Source: Methanothrix harundinacea (GTDB lineage Archaea; Halobacteriota; Methanosarcinia; Methanotrichales; Methanotrichaceae). Taken from it: a DNA stretch of 64,000 bases. Positions 42,023 through 50,351 of this stretch are shown here, piece after piece. The stretch is taken from the NCBI GenBank assembly GCA_002506535.1, contig DAXT01000017.1:1-64000 (forward strand), written 5' to 3'. A model generated the notes under the pieces. That model was not told the DNA's origin. It saw only the letters and a list, made by a program, of their open reading frames with translations, and did not search any database. Position 1 is the first letter of the stretch. Each line of letters opens with the position of its first letter. The position numbers were made by a program, and so were the translations under genes.

Positions 42023-42532
42023 CTAGTCGCCGCCGCTGACGTTTTTGAGCCTCTCGACGCCTCCTATCTCTTCGATCACCGAGACGACGGAGAAGGGGAC
42101 GAGCCGTTTCCAGGCCTCGTCTCCTGAAAGGATCATCCTCCTTATGGCCGTCCCCGAGTAGACCTCTCTCCTGTAGAGAGGCGGGCGCATCACCTCCACC
42201 CCGGCCTCGGCGAAGAGCTGGACGACCAGGGGGTTGTTGGAGTAGACGACCTCGAAGTTGGGGGTCATCGCCCGGACGTGGGATACCCAGACGGCGTTTC
42301 TGGCGATGTCCCAGAGGGGTATGACGTAACAGGTGACGTCCAGCCCCCGGAGGGACGGCCAGATCATGCAGATCCTCTCTCCGGCGGTGAAGGGGTTCTC
42401 GAGGGTGTGGCTCGCCTGGGCGCTGCCAAGCCCCACCACGATCTCATCCACCTCCCCGGCGATCTTCTGGAGGACCGCCTCGTGGCCGAGGTGGTAGGGC
42501 TGGAACCTGCCTATGTACAGACCTCTCCTCAT
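42023..42532 (-). CDS. nadM: Nicotinamide mononucleotide adenylyltransferase
   Basis: NadM makes NAD from NMN and ATP. The 169-residue archaeal protein starts MRRGLYIGRFQPYHLGHEAV, carrying the HxGH motif, and contains YSGTAIRRMILSGDEAWKRL near residue 130, the ISSTxIR-equivalent. Its ATG overlaps the mer stop codon (ATGA), indicating translational coupling. Confidence 0.94.
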   Translation of the reverse strand: MRRGLYIGRFQPYHLGHEAVLQKIAGEVDEIVVGLGSAQASHTLENPFTAGERICMIWPSLRGLDVTCYVIPLWDIARNAVWVSHVRAMTPNFEVVYSNNPLVVQLFAEAGVEVMRPPLYRREVYSGTAIRRMILSGDEAWKRLVPFSVVSVIEEIGGVERLKNVSGGD

Positions 42533-43488
42533 AGGATCTCTTTTCCGATCAGCTTTATCGACCTCTCCTTGTTGGGGCCTATCGGAGAGCCGACGACTAT
42601 CTGGGTGACCCCCGTCGCCAGGAGGTCGTCGACCCTAGCCCTGCAGTCGGCGGGGGTTCCAGAGACGCAGAAGGCGTTGATCATCTCTTCGGTGACGGCA
42701 CAGAGGGCGGAGCCGAAGTCGCCCCTGGCTATGGCGGCGGAGATGGCGGCCGCCTCCCCGGGCTTTACGCCGTGGCGCGTTAGGACCGTCTCGGGAGATC
42801 CGGCGACGATGAAGGCGACGACGATCTTCGCCTCGTTCGCCGCCTTCTCGCCGTTCTTGTCGGCGCTGAAACTGGTGTAGGCGGCGATCTCCACCTCATC
42901 CGGATCTCGCCCCGCCTTCTTGGCTCCCTCCCGGATCAGGGGGACGGCGTACTTGAAGTCGTCGGGGTGGCTGGCGTTGACGAGGACGCCGTCGGCGATC
43001 ATCCCCGCCATCTCCAGCATCTTGGGACCCTGGGCCCCGATGTAGATGGGGATCTTCCCCGGAGAGAAGGCGAGCTGGGCGCCTTTCATACCGTGGCCTT
43101 CCACCCGCTTCTTCGCCAGAAGCTCCCGGAGGGCGCTGACCGACTCCCTGACGGCGGAGAGGGGCTTCTCCCAGGCGATCCCCATGGCGTCGAAGGTCGC
43201 CTTGTCCCCGGGACCTATCCCCAGGATCGCCCTCCCGCCGGAGATCTCGTTGATCGATCCGATGCTGGAAGCGGTGACGGCGACGTTCCTCGTATAGGGG
43301 TTGGTCACCCCGGTGCCGAGCTTCACCCTGCTCGTGGCGAGGGAGAGGATAGCGAGGGTCGAGTAGACGTCTCGATTGTTGTAGTGATCGGTGATCCATA
43401 TGGTATCAAAGCCCGCATCTTCGGCGAGCTTGGCCAGATATCCCACCTTCAGGGCGGGCTCGTTGGGGACGAACTCTATTCCGAACAA
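42529..43488 (-). CDS. mer: Methylene-tetrahydromethanopterin reductase
   Basis: Mer is an F420-dependent reductase interconverting methylene- and methyl-H4MPT, a core C1 step. The 319-residue protein shows FGIEFVPNEPALKVGYLAKL at its N-terminus, ITDHYNNRDVYSTLA, TGVTNPYTRN and GPGDKATFDAMGI, all typical of the bacterial-luciferase-like Mer family. The start is TTG at 43488 with GAGAGGAAA just upstream; no ATG occurs near the conserved N-terminus. The first codons overlap the end of the preceding gene by 13 bases and the stop overlaps nadM. Confidence 0.95.
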   Translation of the reverse strand: MFGIEFVPNEPALKVGYLAKLAEDAGFDTIWITDHYNNRDVYSTLAILSLATSRVKLGTGVTNPYTRNVAVTASSIGSINEISGGRAILGIGPGDKATFDAMGIAWEKPLSAVRESVSALRELLAKKRVEGHGMKGAQLAFSPGKIPIYIGAQGPKMLEMAGMIADGVLVNASHPDDFKYAVPLIREGAKKAGRDPDEVEIAAYTSFSADKNGEKAANEAKIVVAFIVAGSPETVLTRHGVKPGEAAAISAAIARGDFGSALCAVTEEMINAFCVSGTPADCRARVDDLLATGVTQIVVGSPIGPNKERSIKLIGKEIL

Positions 43489-44251
43489 TTTCCTCTCTCC
43501 AGAAGTATCCGGTCTTCGGGGGCGAGGCCGAAGAGATCTTTGGCGCTGCCCCCGTTGACGGCAATTTCTGCAAACCCATGGGACCCAATGGTTATAAGGG
43601 GTTCGTCGGGCCCCGCCTCGGCGTAGGTTCTCGCCCTCGATAGCCTCCGTCCGGCGAGGATCAAGTCGTTCCAGGGTATCTCAGTGGCGTTCGTTATGAC
43701 GTTGCCGAAGCCGTCGACGTAGACGACCTCCGCCACCATCCGGTCATCGAAGATCTCGGCCCTGCCGAAGTAGAGGTTCTTTGGGGTCACCCTGGGGCCG
43801 AAGTTTTCAGGGCTCGAGCCGGAGGCGAGGGCCGCAGCCGCCGGAGCGAAGACGTCTCTTCCGTGGAAGGTGGGAGCTGCGCCTTCGAAGAGGCCCGGAC
43901 CTATCATCCAGGCCACCGGGACCCCCAGGGACCTTGCCGCCGGGATATGAAGGCCGTTGTCGGGGCCGACGAAGAGGTGGCCCCCGCCATCGACGACGAT
44001 CCCGAGCCGATCCGTCCCGACGCCGGGGTCGACGACGGCGAGGGGTGGACCGTCCCCGCCGGGAAGTGGCGGGCTGCGGCCATCAGGGCGAAGGCCCCGG
44101 CCCGGACGTCCTGGGGCGGGACGTCGTAGGCGATGTCCACGAGGACGGCGTCCCTCGTCCGGGAGAGGATCGCCCCCTTCATCTGGGCGGGGTATAGGGA
44201 CCCGTAGTCCGATAGGAGGGTGATTATCGGCCTCTCAGATGAACTCTGCAT
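43476..44251 (-). pseudogene. SAM hydroxide adenosyltransferase, single frameshift
   Basis: The DUF62/SAM hydrolase family converts SAM to adenosine and methionine. The first frame gives IITLLSDYGSLYPAQMKGAI to about residue 70 (ARHFPAGTVH). After a one-base loss in the C-run at plus positions 44042-44045, the second frame continues AVVDPGVGTDRLGIVVDGGG and then LFVGPDNGLHIPAARSLG. It runs to ITIGSHGFAEIAVNGGSA at the C-terminus. Joined, the two frames form a complete family protein. This is either a recent mutation, a programmed slip or a sequencing error in a homopolymer. It is first in the run with mer and nadM. Confidence 0.85.
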
Positions 44252-44437
44252 GATGATCCGATCGTCGATCCGGGGTTAAGTTCTTGCGGAAGGACCGATC
44301 CGTCATCGACGATCTCCCGGCGGTGAAGCTCTTCTTCCTCTTCGACTTCGCCCTTCCCGTTGAGGACCGGCCGGCGGTCTGATGGAAAAGTTCAACAGGG
44401 AGAAAGGCTTATGGACCTCTCCGGGAGATGAAATAGC

Positions 44438-44614
44438 ATGGCAGATTGTGAACTTTGCGGACTTGCTAAGCCGACTCTGGTACCGGTGAGTGTACAGGTG
44501 CACACCCTCGCAAACCCCGAGGGGGCCTACAAAGGGCTATGTAAGGACTGTCTCGCCTCCTGCGAGGCGGCATACCAGCAGCACTTCGGCGAGAAGAAAG
44601 AAGAGAAGAAGTAA
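44438..44614 (+). CDS. Small Cys-rich (zinc-binding) protein, 58 residues
   Basis: ATG at 44438 begins MADCELCGLAKPTLVPVSVQ. Cys4/Cys7 form one knuckle (CELCG) and Cys35/Cys38/Cys42 (LCKDCLASC) a second, as in a small zinc-finger fold. The C-terminus is a Lys/Glu tail (GEKKEEKK). Codon use and composition match the neighbours, so it is probably real. The function is unknown; nucleic-acid or protein binding is plausible. Upstream GGGAGATGAAATAGC provides a weak ribosome-binding site. Confidence 0.72.
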   Translation: MADCELCGLAKPTLVPVSVQVHTLANPEGAYKGLCKDCLASCEAAYQQHFGEKKEEKK

Positions 44615-44685
44615 GCCTCGGCCGCCCATCCTATTTTTTCAAGGTCACCGTGGCGTAACCCCTCGAGGGGCAGGAGTCTTTGGCG

Positions 44686-45036
44686 ATGCAGAAGGAGGAG
44701 AAGGTGGTGGTGGTGCTCCTCTTCATGGCCCTGGGATCTTTGGCTGCGGCCTCCTGGGCACTGGGGGATTTCGAGGCCGATGCTACAGAGATGCCAATCA
44801 CCGTAGTCGCCGAGGGGACGGTGAAATCCATCCAGCCCACCACCGGCGGCCACCTCATCCTGCGGCTCCAATCCTCCGATATCCCTATATTCGTCAGCCG
44901 AGAGGGCGGCGCAGAGGAGGTGGCGGCCGGGGTCGCCAAAGGCGACAGGATCAGGGTGGTGGGCGAGATATCCGAGTACCAGGGGCGCCGGGAGATCTCC
45001 GTCAAGAGGCCGGCGGACGTGGAGGTCCTCAGATGA
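44686..45036 (+). CDS. Exported OB-fold-like protein
   Basis: This 116-residue protein has an N-terminal membrane or signal segment (VVVVLLFMALGSLAAASWAL). A small beta domain follows (VVAEGTVKSIQPTTGGHLIL, then GDRIRVVGEISEYQGRREIS) resembling bacterial and archaeal OB-fold or nucleic-acid-binding (tRNA_anti-like) modules. It would act outside the membrane. ATG 44686 follows GGCAGGAG. The stop overlaps the next start (ATGA), so the two are coupled. Confidence 0.7.
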   Translation: MQKEEKVVVVLLFMALGSLAAASWALGDFEADATEMPITVVAEGTVKSIQPTTGGHLILRLQSSDIPIFVSREGGAEEVAAGVAKGDRIRVVGEISEYQGRREISVKRPADVEVLR

Positions 45037-45614
45037 CGTTGATAGTCGACGGTTCCGTCAAGGTTCTCCAGCTCGACGGCAAGACCCTCTACGCCGAAGA
45101 CGACGGCTGGCGGTGCGAGTTTGAAGGCGGCCTGGAGGTGGGGCTTGGGATCGTCTTTGAGGCGGTGGACCTCTCCGGCTCCCCCGGCTTCGAGGAGGAG
45201 GAGTATTCCTTCGTCGTCGAGGCGGCGATAGTCCCCCGGCCGGAGAGCCTCGACGGTGACGTCGTCCTGGAGGTCTGCGAGGAGGAGAGCCCGAGCCGCG
45301 ACGGCCTCGTCCTCGATATATATCGCCACTACGGCGGGGTTCCCGTCAACATCGACGCCCTCCAGCCTGCGAGGGCCTCCTGCGGCGCCTCGGCCTTCGT
45401 CGCCGACCAGGTTGTCAGGGGCCGAAGGACCGCCTCGGGTCAGATGATAGAGGTCCGCCACTTTCGGTCCGTCGAAGAGGCCCTCGCGTTCACCCGGGAG
45501 TTTTACGTCTTCATCTCTCCGATCGTCTTTCAGTTTCTCGACTATCTCCTCGACCAGCCCCTGGGGCGGGGGACGGGGTGGGATATGATCAGAAAGCTCG
45601 CCGGTGGGGAGTAG
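45033..45614 (+). CDS. Conserved protein of unknown function
   Basis: This 193-residue acidic soluble protein (MTLIVDGSVKVLQLDGKTLY) appears to have two parts. Residues 1-75 are a beta-rich domain. The C-terminal half contains HYGGVPVNIDALQP, ASAFVADQVVRGRRTASGQM and the helix SVEEALAFTREFYVFISPIV. I recognise no family. It is translationally coupled to the preceding OB-fold-like gene, which suggests a shared process. No signal peptide is seen, so the partner is on the other side of the membrane unless the first gene is only anchored. Confidence 0.65.
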   Translation: MTLIVDGSVKVLQLDGKTLYAEDDGWRCEFEGGLEVGLGIVFEAVDLSGSPGFEEEEYSFVVEAAIVPRPESLDGDVVLEVCEEESPSRDGLVLDIYRHYGGVPVNIDALQPARASCGASAFVADQVVRGRRTASGQMIEVRHFRSVEEALAFTREFYVFISPIVFQFLDYLLDQPLGRGTGWDMIRKLAGGE

Positions 45615-45847
45615 AGAGGGCGGCGGCCGGATCCGTTCGGGGTTCCAGCCTCGCGGGGCTCGGCCGGCCTTGGCGGGGTCCGTTCCTCCGGTAGGGGGGA
45701 TGGTTTTTGTGGGAAAAATTGATGATGGATGAGCTCCCTTTCAGCTGAACTGACAGGAAGACGGATGAGGAGAGCGGATGTAGACCGCCCTCTTTAGAGA
45801 GAGACCTCATCACCGGAGAGCCGATAACCTGCCAGAAAGGGCCTAGC

Positions 45848-46972
45848 ATGATCTACCTGTATTACAGCGACCGGTTCTTGAAGTACAACTTCGGGCCGGA
45901 GCACCCCCTAAACCCGATGAGGCTGAGCCTATCCTACAAGCTGATGGAGGAGTCGGGGCTCATCGACGAGAGAACGGAGGTCTTGGAGCCGAACCCCGCC
46001 ACCGAGGAGGAGCTCCATCTCGTCCACACCCTCGAGTACATCGAGGCGGTGAGGCTGGAGGAGCCGGACCTGGCCTTCGGCCTCGGTTCTGACGATACTC
46101 CGGTATTTCCCGGGATATTCGACGCCTCCCGGACCATGGCAGGCGGGAGCATCGACGCCGCCAAGAGGATGATCGAGGAGGACTGCTCCGCCTTCAACAT
46201 CGCCGGCGGCCTCCACCACGCCTTCCCCACCCAGGCCGCCGGCTTCTGCGTCTTCAACGACGTCGCTCTCGCCATATCGATCCTCAAAAAGAGGTTCTCC
46301 CGGATCCTCTACATCGACATCGACGCCCACCACGGCGACGGGGTCCAGCAGATATTCTATCAGGACCGAGACGTCCTCACCTTCTCGATCCACGAGTCCG
46401 GAGACTACCTCTTCCCCGGGACAGGGTTTGTGGACGAAGCGGGCTCTGGAGAGGGCCTCGGCTACTCCGTCAACGTCCCGATGCCGATGTACGCCTCCGA
46501 CCAGGACTACAGTCTCGCCTTTGAAGAGGTGGTGCCGAGGCTCTTCGACTGGTTCAGGCCCGAGGTCGTCGTGGCGGAGCTGGGGGTGGACACCCACTAC
46601 TCCGACCCCCTCACCAGCCTCAACCTCACCCTGCGGGGCTACGCCCGGATGGTCCGCCGGATCGTCGAGCTGACCGACATATACGCCGGGGGGCGGCTCC
46701 TCGCCCTGGGGGGCGGCGGCTACAGCCTCCAGGTCGTCCCCCCGGCCTGGACGGCCGCCCTCCATCTGATGAGGGGGGAGGAGCCGACGGAATATCTCCC
46801 GCCCTACTGGGTGGAGCTCTTTTCCAACGTCGTCGGCTACGTTCCCCTCTCCTATCCGGATATCGACCTTCCCATCGGGACGGAGACGGAGAAGAGGGTC
46901 TCCCTGGAGCTGGCATCAACGATGAAGAGGCTGAAGGGCGTCTACGCCAGGATCCACCCGGAACTGTTCTGA
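45848..46972 (+). CDS. AcuC-like histone deacetylase superfamily protein
   Basis: This 374-residue zinc-dependent deacetylase fold has the twin His in AGGLHHAFPTQAAGFCVFND (about residues 118-137). Zinc ligands Asp and His lie in YIDIDAHHGDGVQ, the third Asp in AELGVDTHYSDPLTSL, and the glycine-rich LLALGGGGYSLQVV follows. All catalytic residues of the AcuC/HDAC type are present. Bacterial AcuC reactivates acetyl-CoA synthetase by deacetylation. The gene converges with an acetyl-CoA hydrolase/GNAT fusion, supporting a role in acetyl-group control. Confidence 0.9.
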   Translation: MIYLYYSDRFLKYNFGPEHPLNPMRLSLSYKLMEESGLIDERTEVLEPNPATEEELHLVHTLEYIEAVRLEEPDLAFGLGSDDTPVFPGIFDASRTMAGGSIDAAKRMIEEDCSAFNIAGGLHHAFPTQAAGFCVFNDVALAISILKKRFSRILYIDIDAHHGDGVQQIFYQDRDVLTFSIHESGDYLFPGTGFVDEAGSGEGLGYSVNVPMPMYASDQDYSLAFEEVVPRLFDWFRPEVVVAELGVDTHYSDPLTSLNLTLRGYARMVRRIVELTDIYAGGRLLALGGGGYSLQVVPPAWTAALHLMRGEEPTEYLPPYWVELFSNVVGYVPLSYPDIDLPIGTETEKRVSLELASTMKRLKGVYARIHPELF

Positions 46973-46980
46973 CCCGATCT

Positions 46981-47092
46981 CCATCGTCTTATCGATCCTC
47001 TCGTCGATCGTCTTATCGATAGTGTTATAGCCCGATCACCACGATCTCGATCCGATCTCGATCCTATTATCGATCGTCTTCTCGATCTATTT
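46981..47092. repeat. TCGATC-rich intergenic repeat cluster
   Basis: The 122 bases between two converging genes contain about ten GATC/TCGAT-type units, including two near copies of TCGATCGTCTTATCGAT-like sequence (about 46995-47018 and 47070-47088) and a GATCTCGATCC direct repeat. The arms can pair with each other. It may be a terminator structure or a simple-repeat expansion. Confidence 0.55.
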
Positions 47093-47094
47093 CT

Positions 47095-49044
47095 TCAATC
47101 TTCGAAGATTAGCCTCATCTCCTTAGCTCCCCCCTCCGCCTCCACCGCTTCAAAGCCCATCTTCTCTATCAGCTTCAGAGCCGGGAGGTTATCCTCCAGC
47201 ACCTCCGCGGTGAACCCGGCGATGCCGCTCTTCCTGGCGAGATCGGTCATGTAGGAATGGAGGAGCGTCCCCACCCCCTGCCTCTGATAGTCGTCCCTGA
47301 CCACCACCGCCAGCTCGGCGAGCCTATCCCTCTCGTTTCTGCTGTACTGGGCAAAGCCGATGAGGTGCTCTCTTCCGTCCCGAAAGACGAGTCCGAGGAT
47401 GACGACGTCCCTTGAGAGGTCGACGGTCACGAACTCCTGTATCCGGGAGTGGGGCATGTCCTTCCTCGCCGAGGCGAACCTCCGGTAGAGGCTCTTGTCG
47501 GAGAGGGAGTAAAAGAACTCCTTCAAGAGCGGCTCATCGCTGATCTTGACAGGCCGCAGGAATATCGACAGCCCCGTCCTGGTGGTCATCCAGGCCTCCA
47601 GATCCTCTCGGTAAAGGGCAGTGTGGTAGACCTGGTCTTGATAGACGAGGGATAGCCTCTTCGCTTCCTCCACCAGCCACGGCCTGAAATCCGGATGGGA
47701 TATCCCTATGAGGCTCATCGCCCTCTCCCTGACGGACCTGCCCCGCAGGTCTGCGATCCCGTACTCCGTCACCACGTACCGCACGTCGCACCGATGGAAG
47801 GTGGCGCTGGCGCCCGGGCCGAGCCGGGGGACGATCCGGCTCGCCGACCCTCCGTCCCGGGTGGAGGGGAGGGCGAGGATCGATCTGCCTCCGGGAGCCG
47901 TGGCGGCACCGCGGATGAACTCGGCCTCGCCGCCAACGCCTCCGCAGAACCTCCCTCCCAGGGACTCGGCCGTAGCCTGGCCGGTGAGGTCGATCTCGAG
48001 GGCGGTGTTCAGGGCCGTCATCCCTCTCTGGCGGGAGATGACGGAGAGGTCGCAGGTCCGGTCGATGGTCCTGAAGACGACCTGTGGATTTTCGTCGATA
48101 AAGTCGTATGTCGACCTCCTCCCGACGCAGAAGGAGGCGACTGCCTTTCCCCGGTCGATCGTCTTTCTAGAGTTGTCGATCGCCCCCGCCCTCATCAGCT
48201 CTGCGGCCCCGTCGGTGAAGAGCTCGGTGTGAAGCCCCAGGTGCTTCTTATTCCGCAGATGAAATAAGGCGGCGTCGGCGACCCCCCCACGCCCCACCTG
48301 GAGGGTCGCCCCGTCCGCCACGATCCGGGCGACGTTCCTCCCGATCTTATCCATGACCTCGGGATGTGGCGGGGTCTCGCAGTATTCCAGGAGCGGTTCA
48401 TCAGCCCTCACGACGCGGTCGATGTCCCGGATGTTGACGATCCCGTCGCCCCGGACCCGGGGCATCTCTTGGTTCGCCTGGGCCGCGACGATCGCAGCCT
48501 CCTCGGCGGCGGCCAGGACGGCGTCGACGCTTATCCCGAGGCTTAAGTTCCCGTCCGCGTCGGGAAGAGAGGTCTGGACGAGGGCGATGTCGATGGGGAT
48601 CGTACCATCCCGGATCAGATCCGGGACGGCCGAGAGGAACGCCGGGGTGTAGTCGGCCCGGCCGGAGGCGAAGGCGGCCGCCATACCCTCCCCTACGAAG
48701 AGGGAGTTATGCCTGAAGCTCTTCCCGAAGGGCTCGTCCCCATAGTCGGTCCGGCCTAGGTTCCAGATCTGGAGGATCTCGAGGTCGAAGAGGTCTCCTT
48801 CGTGGGCCCGGATGTGGCGGAGGAGGGCACTCACCAGGGCCTGGGGCTCGCCGCAGGCGGTACCGATGAAGATCCTCGCCCCGGAGCGAAGGCCTCCAAA
48901 TATACTGTCCGCCTCCTGCGGTGAGACGAGCTTATCTTGATATTCCCTCCTCCACCCGTCCCCGTCGACCTCAAACTTCGAGCCCATATCCTTTCCGACC
49001 ATATATGCTGGATCCCACCAACCTGGTCGATCCGGATATTCCAT
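47095..49044 (-). CDS. Acetyl-CoA hydrolase/transferase fused to a GNAT domain
   Basis: In this 649-residue fusion, residues about 40-480 form an acetyl-CoA hydrolase/CoA-transferase pair of domains: IFIGTACGEPQALVSALL, LGLHTELFTDGAAELMRAG with a probable catalytic Glu, and FCGGVGGEAEFIRGA. Residues about 500-649 are a GNAT acetyltransferase (IFLRPVKISDEPLLKEFFYS, then VVVRDDYQRQGVGTLLHSYM with the acetyl-CoA loop). The GNAT part resembles those of Pat/PatZ protein acetyltransferases. A paralog lies at 54373. It converges with the AcuC-like gene. Confidence 0.88.
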   Translation of the reverse strand: MEYPDRPGWWDPAYMVGKDMGSKFEVDGDGWRREYQDKLVSPQEADSIFGGLRSGARIFIGTACGEPQALVSALLRHIRAHEGDLFDLEILQIWNLGRTDYGDEPFGKSFRHNSLFVGEGMAAAFASGRADYTPAFLSAVPDLIRDGTIPIDIALVQTSLPDADGNLSLGISVDAVLAAAEEAAIVAAQANQEMPRVRGDGIVNIRDIDRVVRADEPLLEYCETPPHPEVMDKIGRNVARIVADGATLQVGRGGVADAALFHLRNKKHLGLHTELFTDGAAELMRAGAIDNSRKTIDRGKAVASFCVGRRSTYDFIDENPQVVFRTIDRTCDLSVISRQRGMTALNTALEIDLTGQATAESLGGRFCGGVGGEAEFIRGAATAPGGRSILALPSTRDGGSASRIVPRLGPGASATFHRCDVRYVVTEYGIADLRGRSVRERAMSLIGISHPDFRPWLVEEAKRLSLVYQDQVYHTALYREDLEAWMTTRTGLSIFLRPVKISDEPLLKEFFYSLSDKSLYRRFASARKDMPHSRIQEFVTVDLSRDVVILGLVFRDGREHLIGFAQYSRNERDRLAELAVVVRDDYQRQGVGTLLHSYMTDLARKSGIAGFTAEVLEDNLPALKLIEKMGFEAVEAEGGAKEMRLIFED

Positions 49045-49139
49045 ATGTTCCCAATAATTTAAGAGACCTTCTCTCTTGAGGAGTACTTTCGCCCCGCTTA
49101 CCCAGAACCCCTATCTGAAGGTGGCGCATATATAAAGCC

Positions 49140-50351
49140 GTGACAGCCCTGGAGAAGATCGCCCGCCTCGCCGCAGAAAGCAGCTTCGACTCCGTCGGTC
49201 CGGCCCCCGGCCGGGCCATCGATCTCGCCAAGGTGGAGGCCCTGGGGAGGGGGACGAAGTACGACCTGTGCACCTCCTCGGCGGCGAAGAGGGAAGGAGA
49301 GGACGGCCTCGGCTCGGCCTTGAGGGGAGGGCTCTGCCACTCCTTCACCGGGAGCGGAAGGTGCGTCAGCCTATTCAAGACCCTCTACACCAACGTCTGC
49401 CCCCACGACTGCGGCTACTGCCCCAACGCCTCCGTATCCGCCAGGAAGAAGACGTTCTCCTACACCCCGGAGGAGCTCGCCCGGATCACCCTCGCCCTCT
49501 ATCGAGAGAACAGGATCGAGGGGCTCTTCTTGAGCTCGGGGATGGGGAGGGGCGAGGGCGAGACGATGGAGGAGATGATCGAGGCGGTCCGGCTCCTCCG
49601 GTCTGCCCATAAGTTCCGGGGGTACGTCCACCTCAAGATCCTCCCCGGCTCCTCGAAGGAGCACGTCCGGGAGGCGATGGAGCTCGCCGACCGGGTCTCG
49701 GTGAATCTGGAGGGGCCGTCGGCGGCCAGGGTGGCGGAGCTCTGCCCTTCGAAGAACTACGAGAGGGACATCCTGGCGAGGCAGAGGTACATCCGGGACC
49801 TGTCGGAGGAGGTAAGCCTGCCCGCCGGCCAGACGACTCAGATGGTGGTGGGGGCGGCCGGGGAGACCGACCGGGAGATCTTCGACCGGATCCTCCTGGA
49901 GTACGACGTCCTGAACCTGAACCGGGTCTACTTCTCCGCCTTCACCCCCCTCGCGGGGACGGCCTTCGAGGACCGGGAGATGGCCCCCGCCTGGCGGGAG
50001 CACCGCCTCTACCAGGTCGACTGGCTATACCGGGTCTATAAGCTGGCAGAGGCGGAGATATCCGCCGCCTTCGACGACGACGGCTTCCTTCCAAACAGAG
50101 ATCCAAAGGTGGCGATCGCCCGGGCGAGCTTCGAGGAGCCGGTCGACCCCAACGGCGCCACCTTCGCCGAATTGATCAGGGTCCCGGGGATCGGCCCGAA
50201 GTCCGCCAGGAGGATCCTCCTCCGCCGAAAAGCCCGTCGGATCGAGAGGATGAGGGATCTGGCCAAACTGGGCGTCGCCGCCCGGCGGGCCGGCCCCTTC
50301 CTCAAGGTCGGCGGCAAGGCGGGTACGACCCTGGACCGGTGGGGGTTCTGA
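49140..50351 (+). CDS. Radical SAM putative DNA modification/repair protein
   Basis: This 403-residue protein matches the uncharacterised radical SAM family TIGR03916. The 4Fe-4S cysteines lie in TNVCPHDCGYCPNASVSARK (residues 83-102), preceded by the family HSFTGSGRCVSLFKTLY. A C-terminal helix-hairpin-helix (LIRVPGIGPKSARRILLRRK, about residues 343-362) suggests DNA binding. GTG 49140 is used as start. A TATA-like ATATAAAG only about 10 bases before it leaves GTG 49230 as an alternative, nearer the usual family N-terminus. The next gene starts within its stop codon. Confidence 0.85.
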   Translation: MTALEKIARLAAESSFDSVGPAPGRAIDLAKVEALGRGTKYDLCTSSAAKREGEDGLGSALRGGLCHSFTGSGRCVSLFKTLYTNVCPHDCGYCPNASVSARKKTFSYTPEELARITLALYRENRIEGLFLSSGMGRGEGETMEEMIEAVRLLRSAHKFRGYVHLKILPGSSKEHVREAMELADRVSVNLEGPSAARVAELCPSKNYERDILARQRYIRDLSEEVSLPAGQTTQMVVGAAGETDREIFDRILLEYDVLNLNRVYFSAFTPLAGTAFEDREMAPAWREHRLYQVDWLYRVYKLAEAEISAAFDDDGFLPNRDPKVAIARASFEEPVDPNGATFAELIRVPGIGPKSARRILLRRKARRIERMRDLAKLGVAARRAGPFLKVGGKAGTTLDRWGF

